Source of the DNA: CAVYPR01 sp052145775
GTDB taxonomy: Bacteria; Actinomycetota; Acidimicrobiia; Acidimicrobiales; RAAP-2
Reading direction: 5' to 3'
Assembly: GCA_052145775.1 (NCBI GenBank)
Contig: JBKQNY010000114.1
Span: forward strand, 1 to 13,016
Length of the DNA stretch: 13,016 bases
The translations under genes were made by a program, and so were the position numbers. The number at the start of each line of letters is the position of its first letter. Position 1 is the first letter of the stretch. The notes beneath the pieces are model-generated. The model did no database searches. It was not told the origin of the DNA and was given only the letters and a program-made list of their open reading frames with translations. Positions 5,909 to 12,929 of the stretch are shown in pieces.

Positions 5909-7569
5909 GAGGTGCTGGCCGGTGCGGCTCCGGCCTTGCCCACGTCCGACTGGGCCGCCACGCGGTCGAGGGTCTCGGCGTCGGGTCGGAGGAGGTAGCC
6001 CTCTTTCACGAGGTCAGCAACGGCGGCGTCCCACTTCTTCACGAAGTCGGCGTGGGTCGGGTAGAGGGCGGCGAGCTTGGCCGCGCTGAAGGGGACGGTG
6101 GTCCCGAAGATGAAGCAGATGTCGTTGGCGCCTAAAGACGTGGTGGTTGGTGTGGGCTGGGTCCCCACCGGTGCCCCGGGCTGTCCCAGCCCCGAGAGCT
6201 GGGCCACCGGCGCGGCGACCTGGGGGGTGCGGATGCCCCCCAGCGCGTTCCCCTCGGCGTCGGTGACGAAGTGGGTGCCGCCCTTGGCCACCTCCAACCG
6301 CGGCGACTGGGGCGGGGGCGTTCCCGTGGTCATCCAGCGGTTGACGGCCTCCAAGGCGGCGCGGAGCTCGTAGGTGTGGGAGCCGGTGTTGACGGGACGG
6401 CTGCAGCTGACGATGCCGGGGATCGGATCGGCGGAGGGGTCGAGCATCGAAGCGAAGGCCTCGGTGTCGGCGGAGCCGTCACCGGCGTCGGACCGGGAGT
6501 AGAGGAGGCCGTACGAGTCGTCGTGGGCGGTGCCGGCGACCTCCCATTCGCGGATGTACGCGGTCGGCGGTTGTCGGGCGGCCAGGTACCCCAGGGTGAG
6601 GAGGTCCGTCTCGGTCTCGAAGAGGAAGACGGGGACGTGCAGGTCCGTTCGGATGTAGGTCGGGGTGGGGGCCGTGACGGTCTGCAGGGGCGGTTCGGAG
6701 AGGTCGGCGGCGTTGCCGCTGCGGCTGTAGACGAAGTAGGCGTCGTAGATGCCCGGGGACGTCTTCTGGAGGGCGTCGATGTAGGTCACCATGTGCCAGG
6801 CGGACTGGGACTCCCCGAGGGCCAGGACGTGCTTGGGGTCGAGGCCGCTCAGGATCTTCGCCGCGTCGGCGTGAATGGCGTTCCCGACCTGCTGGTAGAT
6901 GCTGTAGGCGTAGCTGTCCCCGGGATGGTCGAGGGAGCCGTAGCGGGCGGGGTCCGTCGCCTTGAGGCTGCCGCCGCCGGGCTCGGCGCCGGCGGCGAGG
7001 GAGCCCGCCTCGCCGTTGATGCCGCCTGCCTGGGCGTCGACCCCCACGTAGGCCATGCCGTCACGGATCATCTGGTCGTGGCTCTGCAGCCAGGCGGCGG
7101 CGGCGTCGACGCCTCCGGTGACGTTCAGCCACTCGACGACCACGGTGCCGTCGAAGTGCTTGGGGTCCGTCGGCCGGTAGACCACGATCCGGGTCGTGTA
7201 CGGGGCCTTGGTGGCCACCGAGACGTGCCACCGGCCGTCCTTGGCCAGGGGCGACGCCGAGGTGTAGGAGTCGGCCGTCCCCGAGAGGAAGAACTCGTTC
7301 TGCTCATAGCCGACCGAGCTGAGGGGGAAGAGGGTGGAGCCGATGAAGGAGATCTGGCTGCTGGGCTCGATCGGACCCTGGACGCTCGGGACCGGGACCG
7401 ACGCGTTCCCTGGCGCGGACGCCCCGGCGGGGGACGAGGCGAGGACGCCGACGGGGAGGAACGAGGCGACGCCGACGACCACGGCGAGGAGGAGAACAAC
7501 ACCCGCTCGCGGCGTAACCCCGTGGCGAACCGTCCCCTCTCGAGCCGTGCGGTGTGCCGCGCCGGTCAC
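5890..7569 (-). CDS. secreted alpha/beta hydrolase domain protein (probable esterase/lactonase)
   Basis: The 559-residue product carries a likely Sec signal peptide: Arg/His-containing start, hydrophobic run VVLLLAVVVGVASFLPVGVLA (about residues 24-44), and a cleavage-like ASA soon after. The mature part has the nucleophile elbow GESQS (about 252-256, Ser254), an ETETD stretch (about 318-322) as acid candidate, and GTAHDD with a candidate catalytic His near 349. Together these resemble the large 'alpha/beta hydrolase domain' family found in actinomycetes. I start it at GTG 7569, which overlaps the upstream gene's stop as GTGA; an ATG at 7671 would add 34 residues inside that gene and bury the signal peptide. 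No clear ribosome-binding site is seen, consistent with coupling. A role in cleaving an ester or lactone made by the oxygenases is inferred. Export is odd, because its operon partners look cytosolic. Confidence 0.87.
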   Translation of the reverse strand: MTGAAHRTAREGTVRHGVTPRAGVVLLLAVVVGVASFLPVGVLASSPAGASAPGNASVPVPSVQGPIEPSSQISFIGSTLFPLSSVGYEQNEFFLSGTADSYTSASPLAKDGRWHVSVATKAPYTTRIVVYRPTDPKHFDGTVVVEWLNVTGGVDAAAAWLQSHDQMIRDGMAYVGVDAQAGGINGEAGSLAAGAEPGGGSLKATDPARYGSLDHPGDSYAYSIYQQVGNAIHADAAKILSGLDPKHVLALGESQSAWHMVTYIDALQKTSPGIYDAYFVYSRSGNAADLSEPPLQTVTAPTPTYIRTDLHVPVFLFETETDLLTLGYLAARQPPTAYIREWEVAGTAHDDSYGLLYSRSDAGDGSADTEAFASMLDPSADPIPGIVSCSRPVNTGSHTYELRAALEAVNRWMTTGTPPPQSPRLEVAKGGTHFVTDAEGNALGGIRTPQVAAPVAQLSGLGQPGAPVGTQPTPTTTSLGANDICFIFGTTVPFSAAKLAALYPTHADFVKKWDAAVADLVKEGYLLRPDAETLDRVAAQSDVGKAGAAPASTSTTPAG

Positions 7570-8402
7570 CGAGTGAACCCGGGGAGGACCTCGCGGGCGA
7601 AGGCCTCGACCTGCGGCCGGCCGGCACCGGGCCAGCTGCACACCAGGTAGCCGTAGCCGGCGTCCTGCCACTTGGTGGCGTGCTTGCGGGCCTCCTCCAG
7701 GTCGTCGAGCGACAGGGATCCGGCGCGCAGGATGGCGGCCGGGTCCCGGCCCGCCGCCGCGGCCAGCTCGTCGACCCGGGCGTTCGACTCACGGAGCGAG
7801 TTGGGGGTCCCCCAGGCGTGCCAGACATCGGCGTAGCGCGCCACCAGCGGCAGGGTCCGGTTCGGGCCCGTGCCACCGATCCAGATCGGTGGGTGTGGAC
7901 GCTGCACGGGGAGCGGGCGCATCTGTGCGTGCTCCAGCGACACCTGGGTGCCCTCGTAGGAGACCACGTCCCCGGTGAACAGCCGGGTCACGATCTCGAG
8001 GGTGTCGTGCAGCAGGTCGAAGCGTGCAGAGGTGCCGGGGAACGGGATCCCGAGTTCGAGGTGTTCCTTCTCGAACCAGGCGGACCCGAGCGCCATCTCC
8101 AGGCGGCCATGGGAGGCGTGGTCGATGGTGAGGGCCTGCGCCGCGTAGACCGAGGGGTGGCGGTAGGTGACCCCGGTCACGAGCAGGCCCAGTCGGATCC
8201 GTGACGTCACCCCGGCCAGGGCGGCCAGGGTCGTCATGCCCTCGAACGTCTCACCCGGACCCTCGCCGTACATCGGCTGCAGGTGGTCGAAGCCCCAGAG
8301 CCCGTCGAAACCGAGCTCCTCGGCGAACTGGGCCCGGCTGACGAGCTCGTCCCACTCCATGCGCTGCTGCGCCACATCGAGTCCGAATCGCATGGCCGCC
8401 AT
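7566..8402 (-). CDS. F420-dependent luciferase-like (LLM class) oxidoreductase, second copy
   Basis: The 278-residue enzyme belongs to the same superfamily as the gene at 160-1113 but to a different subgroup. Typical segments are MRFGLDVAQQRMEWDELV at the N terminus, FAEELGFDGLWGFDHL (about 27-42), TSRIRLGLLVTGVTYRHPSV (about 66-85) with the LVTG.TYRHP pocket loop, and HGRLEMALGSAWFEKEH (about 98-114). The central RPHPPIWIGGTG motif (about 168-179) is the characteristic flavin/F420 phosphate-loop region. Starts at 8402 or 8393 are both possible; the second gives the cleaner family start (MRFG). It begins 8 bases after the P450 stop and shares GTGA with the hydrolase start, so it sits mid-operon. 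Likely cytosolic, passing hydride between F420 and a pathway intermediate; the exact reaction is unknown. Confidence 0.92.
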   Translation of the reverse strand: MAAMRFGLDVAQQRMEWDELVSRAQFAEELGFDGLWGFDHLQPMYGEGPGETFEGMTTLAALAGVTSRIRLGLLVTGVTYRHPSVYAAQALTIDHASHGRLEMALGSAWFEKEHLELGIPFPGTSARFDLLHDTLEIVTRLFTGDVVSYEGTQVSLEHAQMRPLPVQRPHPPIWIGGTGPNRTLPLVARYADVWHAWGTPNSLRESNARVDELAAAAGRDPAAILRAGSLSLDDLEEARKHATKWQDAGYGYLVCSWPGAGRPQVEAFAREVLPGFTR

Positions 8403-8410
8403 CTTCGCAG

Positions 8411-9694
8411 CTACCGCTGCGGGCTATCCGTCGCCGGCGTGAATTCGAGCTGGAGGTGGGTCAGCCCACGCAGGATGTAGGTGGGCACGTACGAGTAGTT
8501 GCGGTCACCGGGTGGGCCGTGGACACGTTCGGAGACCCGGATGTCGGACATCCGCTCGAGCAGCCGCTGCACGCTGATGCGGGCCTCGGTCCGGGCCAGC
8601 GGCGCTCCGGGGCACACGTGGGCCCCGTGGCCGAACGTGAGGTTGTGACGCGAGTTGGGGCGTTCGGGGTCGAAGTCGGACGGGTGGTCGAACTTTCGGG
8701 GGTCGCGGTTGGCCGCGCTGTTGAGCACCATGACCGTCGTGCCGGCGGGTATGGGCACTCCCCCGATCGTGGTGGCCACCCTGGCCAACCGGAAATCCCC
8801 CTTCACCGGGCTCTCGTAGCGGAGCATCTCTTCGACGAAGCCCGGGATCCGCGCGTGGTCGGCCCGGAGGGCCTCGGCCAGCTCGGGGTATTCCGCCAGC
8901 CGTTGCATGGCCGAGGCCAGGAGCCGCACGGAGGTCTCCTGGCCGGCGGCGAAGACGTTGGCGGCGACCCGGACCACGTCGATGACCTCGGGCGTCGACC
9001 CGTCCCGGAACTTGGCCGCGGCCAGGCCGCTCAGGACGTCCGCTCGGGGTTCACGGCGGCGGTCCTCCACGTACAGGCTGAACTGCTGGTAGAGGAATTC
9101 GAGCGGGTTCTGGGCGAGGGTGTCGTCCCCGGTGCTGCCCAACCCGGTGGTGCGGGTCAGGTTCTTGCGGAAGAGGTCGTAGTCCTCCTCGGGCACGCCC
9201 AGCAGGTCGGCGATGACCACCATGGCGAACGGCGAGGCGTACTCGCGCACGAACTCGCACTCCCCGTTTCCGATGAACTCGTCGATCTGGCGGTCGGCGT
9301 AGCGCCACATCGACTCCTCGTTCTCGCTGAGGCGCTTGGGGGTGATCAGCCGCATGAGCAGGCCGCGGTGGTCGGTGTGCTTGGGGGGGTCGAAGGTGAT
9401 GACCTGGTCGCTCATCGGCAGCTGGTCCCGGTACTGCTCGATGAGGGGGCTCACGTCGTCCCCCTCGAGGGGGACCGGGAAGCCGGGAAACGGCCCCGTC
9501 ACCGAGTTGCACGACGAGAAGACGGCCGGGTCGTTGTACACCGAGAGCGCTTCGGCGTGTCCGGTCACCATCACCACCCCGTGATGGGGCTCGCGCTGGA
9601 CCGGGCACCCTTCCCGCAGGAAATCGAAGTACGGGTACGGATCGGCCACGCACGACTCGTCTTTGAAGAAGTCGACCTCGCCGAAGTCCGTCAT
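8411..9694 (-). CDS. cytochrome P450 (copy 2)
   Basis: This 427-residue soluble P450 is complete: I-helix AAGQETS (residues 249-255), ExxR pair E289/R292, and heme loop FGHGAHVCPG (354-363) with Cys361 binding the iron. The last position of the I-helix motif is Ser where copy 1 has Thr. Shared blocks with copy 1 include DPYPYFD (18-24), SSCNSV (60-65), FPVPLEGDD (72-80), ESPVK.DFRLA and ANRDPR. This is far more than P450s in general share and indicates one subfamily. ATG 9694 is preceded on the minus strand by GGGGGAGCG (9709-9701), a good ribosome-binding site. It is the second gene of the Rieske-led operon, 51 bases after the Rieske stop. Substrate unknown; the shared subfamily suggests related substrates or successive steps. 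Confidence 0.96.
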   Translation of the reverse strand: MTDFGEVDFFKDESCVADPYPYFDFLREGCPVQREPHHGVVMVTGHAEALSVYNDPAVFSSCNSVTGPFPGFPVPLEGDDVSPLIEQYRDQLPMSDQVITFDPPKHTDHRGLLMRLITPKRLSENEESMWRYADRQIDEFIGNGECEFVREYASPFAMVVIADLLGVPEEDYDLFRKNLTRTTGLGSTGDDTLAQNPLEFLYQQFSLYVEDRRREPRADVLSGLAAAKFRDGSTPEVIDVVRVAANVFAAGQETSVRLLASAMQRLAEYPELAEALRADHARIPGFVEEMLRYESPVKGDFRLARVATTIGGVPIPAGTTVMVLNSAANRDPRKFDHPSDFDPERPNSRHNLTFGHGAHVCPGAPLARTEARISVQRLLERMSDIRVSERVHGPPGDRNYSYVPTYILRGLTHLQLEFTPATDSPQR

Positions 9695-9745
9695 CGCTGT
9701 CGCTCCCCCAGCCGTCGGTGCTCGCCGTTCACCATGCCCTGCTCC

Positions 9746-11113
9746 TCACAGTGTCACGTCGAGCACCGGCTGCTCGAGCGGGTGCACGTTGATCGTCGAC
9801 AGTGCCGGGAGCAATTTCTTGTACGAGAGGCCCGCCAGGTAGCCGTCGATCATGCGCTGGTAGTTCGAGATGTGCCCCTCGGCCTGCTTCGAGAGGCGCA
9901 TGTAGCGGAACCCCTTGGCGTGCAGGCCACGCTGCTGGCGCTCCAGGTTGGAGAAGTCCTGGGTGGGGATGGGCGGCCACCGCTCGTCGTCGTGGGCCCA
10001 GACCTCGGGAGGGGTCGGCCGGGAGGGCCCGTCCTTGGGTGTGCGGGTCAGGGACCAGAGCTCCATCAGCGTCTCCTCGGGCCCCAGCGGGCGGAACCGG
10101 TAGGCGGAGGCGCTGCTGTACATCGGCAGGACGATGTAGTGGGGGAAGCAGTAGGCCATCGGCTCGTTGATGCTCTGCTCGTCGAGGTCGTTGAGGTCGG
10201 GGATGTCGTGGCCGGCCCGGCGGTGCCAGTCGGTGACAGCGCTGTTCAGGGCCTGGTTCCACGCCGACACCGCCGCCCCGTACTCGTCCGGGAGCTCGAT
10301 GTCGCGCATCCCCTCGGCGATGCGCACGTCGTCGGCGTGGACCATGCCGGCCATCCCGTCGCACATCGTCCGCAGGTACTGGATCTCCCCTTCGACGAAC
10401 ACCTTGGGGTCGAAGGGCTGGCCCTTGCGGGGTGGGAACCGGCCCGGGATGCGCAACTGGGGGTGCGTCTCGAGTACGTGGTACTGCTCGACGAAGGCCT
10501 CCTGGACGAGCTTCCAGTTGGCCGGGATCCGGCAGGCATACCACCACTCGGTCCGAAGCGACGCCACCTTCCACTCGTCGAGGATGCCGGCGATCGGCTC
10601 CAGGTAGGTGCGCAGGGGCGGCGCATCGGCGTCGAAGTTGATCCACACACAGCCCCCCCACACCTCGGTGCGGACCGGGACCAGGTCCAGCTCGGCGGAT
10701 TCGAGGTTGTGCTCGGAGAACGTGCGCCGTTGGGAGACGAAGGTGTTCTGGCCGTCGACGCCGTAGCACCATCCGTGGAACGGGCAGGTGAAACCGCTCT
10801 TCAACGTCCCCCGCCCCTCGACGAGCTTGACCCCGCGGTGGCGGCAGGCGTTCTGGAACGCCTGCACCTCGGCTTCGGTGTCGCCGGTGCGCACGACCAC
10901 CACCGACTGGGCGAGGATCTCGTACTCCACGAAGTCCGAGGGCCCGGGGATCTCCTCGAGCCGGCACGCCATCTGCCAGACCCGGGGCCAGAGGAGCGCG
11001 GCCTCCAGCTCGTAGAACTCGGGGTCGAAGTAGCGCTCCTTGGGGACCCGGTCGGGCATCGTGACCGCGTGCGGCACCGGCAGCGCCGACCACTTGTGGT
11101 CAACCAACGTCAC
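9746..11113 (-). CDS. Rieske non-heme iron oxygenase, large (alpha) subunit type
   Basis: The 455-residue protein has both halves of a ring-hydroxylating oxygenase. The Rieske [2Fe-2S] ligands are Cys90-x-His92 and Cys110-x2-His113 in CRHRG and CPFHGW. The catalytic domain begins with NWKLVQEAFVEQYHVLETH (199-217), giving His212 and His217 as iron ligands. Asp386, in TQDFSNLERQQRGL, is the likely third ligand. Such enzymes hydroxylate, dihydroxylate or demethylate aromatic or alicyclic compounds with O2 and NAD(P)H-derived electrons. No beta subunit, ferredoxin or reductase gene is adjacent, so it may be an alpha-only oxygenase with electron donors elsewhere. The start GTG 11113 is supported by GGAGG at 11127-11123, nine bases upstream. 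It leads a four-gene operon and faces the Baeyer-Villiger gene across a shared control region. Confidence 0.95.
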   Translation of the reverse strand: MTLVDHKWSALPVPHAVTMPDRVPKERYFDPEFYELEAALLWPRVWQMACRLEEIPGPSDFVEYEILAQSVVVVRTGDTEAEVQAFQNACRHRGVKLVEGRGTLKSGFTCPFHGWCYGVDGQNTFVSQRRTFSEHNLESAELDLVPVRTEVWGGCVWINFDADAPPLRTYLEPIAGILDEWKVASLRTEWWYACRIPANWKLVQEAFVEQYHVLETHPQLRIPGRFPPRKGQPFDPKVFVEGEIQYLRTMCDGMAGMVHADDVRIAEGMRDIELPDEYGAAVSAWNQALNSAVTDWHRRAGHDIPDLNDLDEQSINEPMAYCFPHYIVLPMYSSASAYRFRPLGPEETLMELWSLTRTPKDGPSRPTPPEVWAHDDERWPPIPTQDFSNLERQQRGLHAKGFRYMRLSKQAEGHISNYQRMIDGYLAGLSYKKLLPALSTINVHPLEQPVLDVTL

Positions 11114-11122
11114 GTCGCTCGT

Positions 11123-11127
11123 CCTCC
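11123..11127 (-). promoter_or_regulatory. ribosome-binding site fixing the Rieske GTG start
   Basis: GGAGG on the minus strand lies nine bases before GTG 11113. The next in-frame candidate, the ATG of MPDR at residue 19, has no comparable site and would drop part of the conserved N terminus. Confidence 0.6.
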
Positions 11128-11154
11128 AGCAGCGTGCCTTGCCAGCTACGCTAG

Positions 11155-11168
11155 ACCAACCGGTCGGT
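11155..11168. promoter_or_regulatory. TetR-type operator between divergent genes
   Basis: ACCAACC/GGTCGGT is a 14-bp inverted repeat with one mismatched pair, centred in the 134-base gap between the Rieske operon (minus) and the Baeyer-Villiger gene (plus). Palindromes of the ACCGACCGGTCGGT kind are common TetR-family operators in actinomycetes. Its right end runs into TACAAT (11168-11173), so a bound repressor would cover that -10 box. On the minus strand the palindrome falls inside the spacer of a possible promoter with TTGTAC as -35 and GTAGCT as a poor -10. Joint control of both transcripts is inferred. Confidence 0.6.
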
Positions 11169-11173
11169 ACAAT
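11168..11173 (+). promoter_or_regulatory. candidate -10 box for the Baeyer-Villiger gene
   Basis: TACAAT, followed by ATA, is an AT-rich island in very GC-rich DNA, about 75 bases before the ATG at 11248. No good -35 box is seen at the right distance (GCTACG at 11145-11150), as is often the case for regulated promoters. It abuts the inverted repeat at 11155-11168. Confidence 0.45.
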
Positions 11174-11225
11174 ATACCTCCGGCCAAAGACCGCACCCCC
11201 CGCCTCGGAGACCCCCGAACCCCCG

Positions 11226-11258
11226 ATGACCTCCCCCCACCTGCCACATGCCGGCTGA
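11226..11258 (+). other. 10-codon upstream reading frame overlapping the Baeyer-Villiger start
   Basis: ATG at 11226 opens a frame encoding MTSPHLPHAG that ends at TGA 11256-11258, just inside the next gene. The main gene has no visible ribosome-binding site before ATG 11248, so translation of this mini-frame could load ribosomes onto it. The frame also lacks a good ribosome-binding site (GGAG at 11207-11210 is 15 bases away), so it may be chance. Confidence 0.15.
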
Positions 11259-12912
11259 GGCCGACACCTTCCCCGACGAGCGGGCGCCGGGCACGCCCGA
11301 GGACGTCGACGTCCTCGTCGTCGGTGCCGGCATCACCGGTATCTACCAGCTCTATCGCGCCCGTGAGGCCGGCTTCACGGTCCGGCTGCTCGAGGCCGGC
11401 GACGGCGTGGGGGGCACCTGGTTCTGGAACCGCTACCCCGGGGCCCGGTTCGACTCGGAGAGCTACACCTACGGCTACATCTTCTCGGAGGAGCTCTTCG
11501 ACGACTGGGAGTGGACCGAGCACTTCGCCGAGCAGCCGGAGATCGAGCGCTACCTGAACCACGTCGTCGATCGCTTCGACCTCCGGCGCCACATGCGGTT
11601 CGGGGCGAAGGTGGCCTCGGCCACCTACCTCGAGCCCACAGGAGCCTGGAGCGTCGTCGCCGGCGACGGCACCACCTACCGGGCGCGCTTCTTGGTCGCC
11701 GCCACCGGGGTGCTCTCGGTGCCGTACGTCCCCGACATCCCCGGGCGCCGGTCCTTCCGCGGCGAGGCATACCACACCGGCGAGTGGCCCACCACGCCGG
11801 TCGACTTCACCGGCAAGCGGGTGGCCGTCATCGGCACGGGGTCGAGCGGCGTGCAGATCATCCCGGTCATCGCCGGCGAGGCCGCCTCGCTGACCGTGTA
11901 CCAGCGCACCGCCAACTGGTGCACCCCGCTCAACAACGCACCGATCACGCCCGACGAGCAGCGTCGGCTACGGGCCGACTTCGAGTCGATCCGCGAGACC
12001 CTGCAGACCTCCCCGGCCGGGTTCCTCCACCAGCCGCACGACCGGGCCACGTTCGACGACTCGCCGGAGGAACGACAAGCCTTCTTCGAGAGGATGTGGG
12101 AGAGCCCCGGCTTCTCCAAGCTGATCAGCCACTACACGGACCTGCTCTTCGACGACCAGGCCAACGCCGCGTGGTGCGACTTCGTCGCCGGCAAGATCCG
12201 CGAGATCGTGAAGGACCCGGAGACGGCGGCGAAGCTGATCCCCAGGGACCACCGGTTCGGGGAGAAGCGGCCGCCGTTCGTCACCGACTACTTCGAGACC
12301 TTCAACCGCCCGAACGTCTCGCTCGTCGACACCAAGGAGCAGCCGATCACCCGGATGACCGAGATCGGGATCGAGACGGCGGAGGGGTTACGCGAGTTCG
12401 ACATCGTGGTCTGGGCCACCGGCTTCGACTTCGGCACCGGGGCCCTCTTCCGCATGGCGGTCCACGGACGCGGCGGCGTCGACCTCACCGAGCACTGGAG
12501 CGACGGGCCCACGACGTTCCTCGGGCTCCAGACCTGCGGCTTCCCGAACTTCTTCTTCCCGGGGGGTCCCCACGCAGCGGCCGGCAACAACCCCCGTTAC
12601 AACGGCGACCAGGTCGACTTCATCACCGAGATCCTCGAGTGCGCCCGCCAGAGGGGCTGCGACACCGTCGAGGCCGAACCCGAGGCCGAGGCGTCGTGGA
12701 CGGCCATGGTCGACCGCTGGGCGGCCAGGCCGCCGTCGTTCGGCCAGAGCAGCTACTACTTCGGGACCAACATCCCGGGGAAGCCCCGGAAGTACTTGCT
12801 GAACTCGGCCGGCCGGCCGAAGTTCCTCGCCGTGGTCGCCGACGTCCGCGCCCAGGACTTCAAGCAGTTCGAGATGTCACGATCGTCCGCCGTCTCGACC
12901 GTCACCGGCTGA
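11248..12912 (+). CDS. Baeyer-Villiger-type FAD/NADPH monooxygenase
   Basis: The 554-residue flavoprotein should convert a ketone to an ester or lactone using NADPH and O2. Diagnostic features: the FAD-binding GAGITG (residues 26-31), GGTWFWNRYPGARFDSE (55-71), the Baeyer-Villiger fingerprint FRGEAYHTGEWP (170-181, matching FxGxxxHxxxWP), the second Rossmann motif GTGSSG (196-201), KRP at 340-342 whose Arg341 aligns with the catalytic arginine of cyclohexanone and phenylacetone monooxygenases, and WATGFD (389-394). Length is typical of type I enzymes. ATG 11248 is the first in-frame start after a TGA at 11227, but no ribosome-binding site is seen. It is divergent from the Rieske operon and shares its control region. 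Its ester product would suit the operon's hydrolase. The fold and class are secure; the ketone substrate (cyclic, steroid-like or terpenoid) is not. Confidence 0.95.
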   Translation: MPAEADTFPDERAPGTPEDVDVLVVGAGITGIYQLYRAREAGFTVRLLEAGDGVGGTWFWNRYPGARFDSESYTYGYIFSEELFDDWEWTEHFAEQPEIERYLNHVVDRFDLRRHMRFGAKVASATYLEPTGAWSVVAGDGTTYRARFLVAATGVLSVPYVPDIPGRRSFRGEAYHTGEWPTTPVDFTGKRVAVIGTGSSGVQIIPVIAGEAASLTVYQRTANWCTPLNNAPITPDEQRRLRADFESIRETLQTSPAGFLHQPHDRATFDDSPEERQAFFERMWESPGFSKLISHYTDLLFDDQANAAWCDFVAGKIREIVKDPETAAKLIPRDHRFGEKRPPFVTDYFETFNRPNVSLVDTKEQPITRMTEIGIETAEGLREFDIVVWATGFDFGTGALFRMAVHGRGGVDLTEHWSDGPTTFLGLQTCGFPNFFFPGGPHAAAGNNPRYNGDQVDFITEILECARQRGCDTVEAEPEAEASWTAMVDRWAARPPSFGQSSYYFGTNIPGKPRKYLLNSAGRPKFLAVVADVRAQDFKQFEMSRSSAVSTVTG

Positions 12913-12929
12913 GCGCCTCTTCCGTACCG

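Noticed and set aside
6271..7650. Plus-strand open frame opposite the alpha/beta hydrolase
   Set aside because: Gly/Val/Asp/Arg-rich composition without domains; the hydrolase strand has a signal peptide, a nucleophile elbow and operon coupling.
9729..11093. Second minus-strand frame over the same bases as the Rieske gene
   Set aside because: Out of frame with the Cys/His ligands; Arg/Ala/Pro-rich shadow product.
8456..11557. A plus-strand open frame of over 1000 codons antisense to the P450 and Rieske genes
   Set aside because: It lies opposite two genes with complete catalytic motifs, is rich in low-complexity Arg/Gly/Val/Asp, and shows no family signature. Long antisense frames are expected in DNA with strong third-position GC bias.
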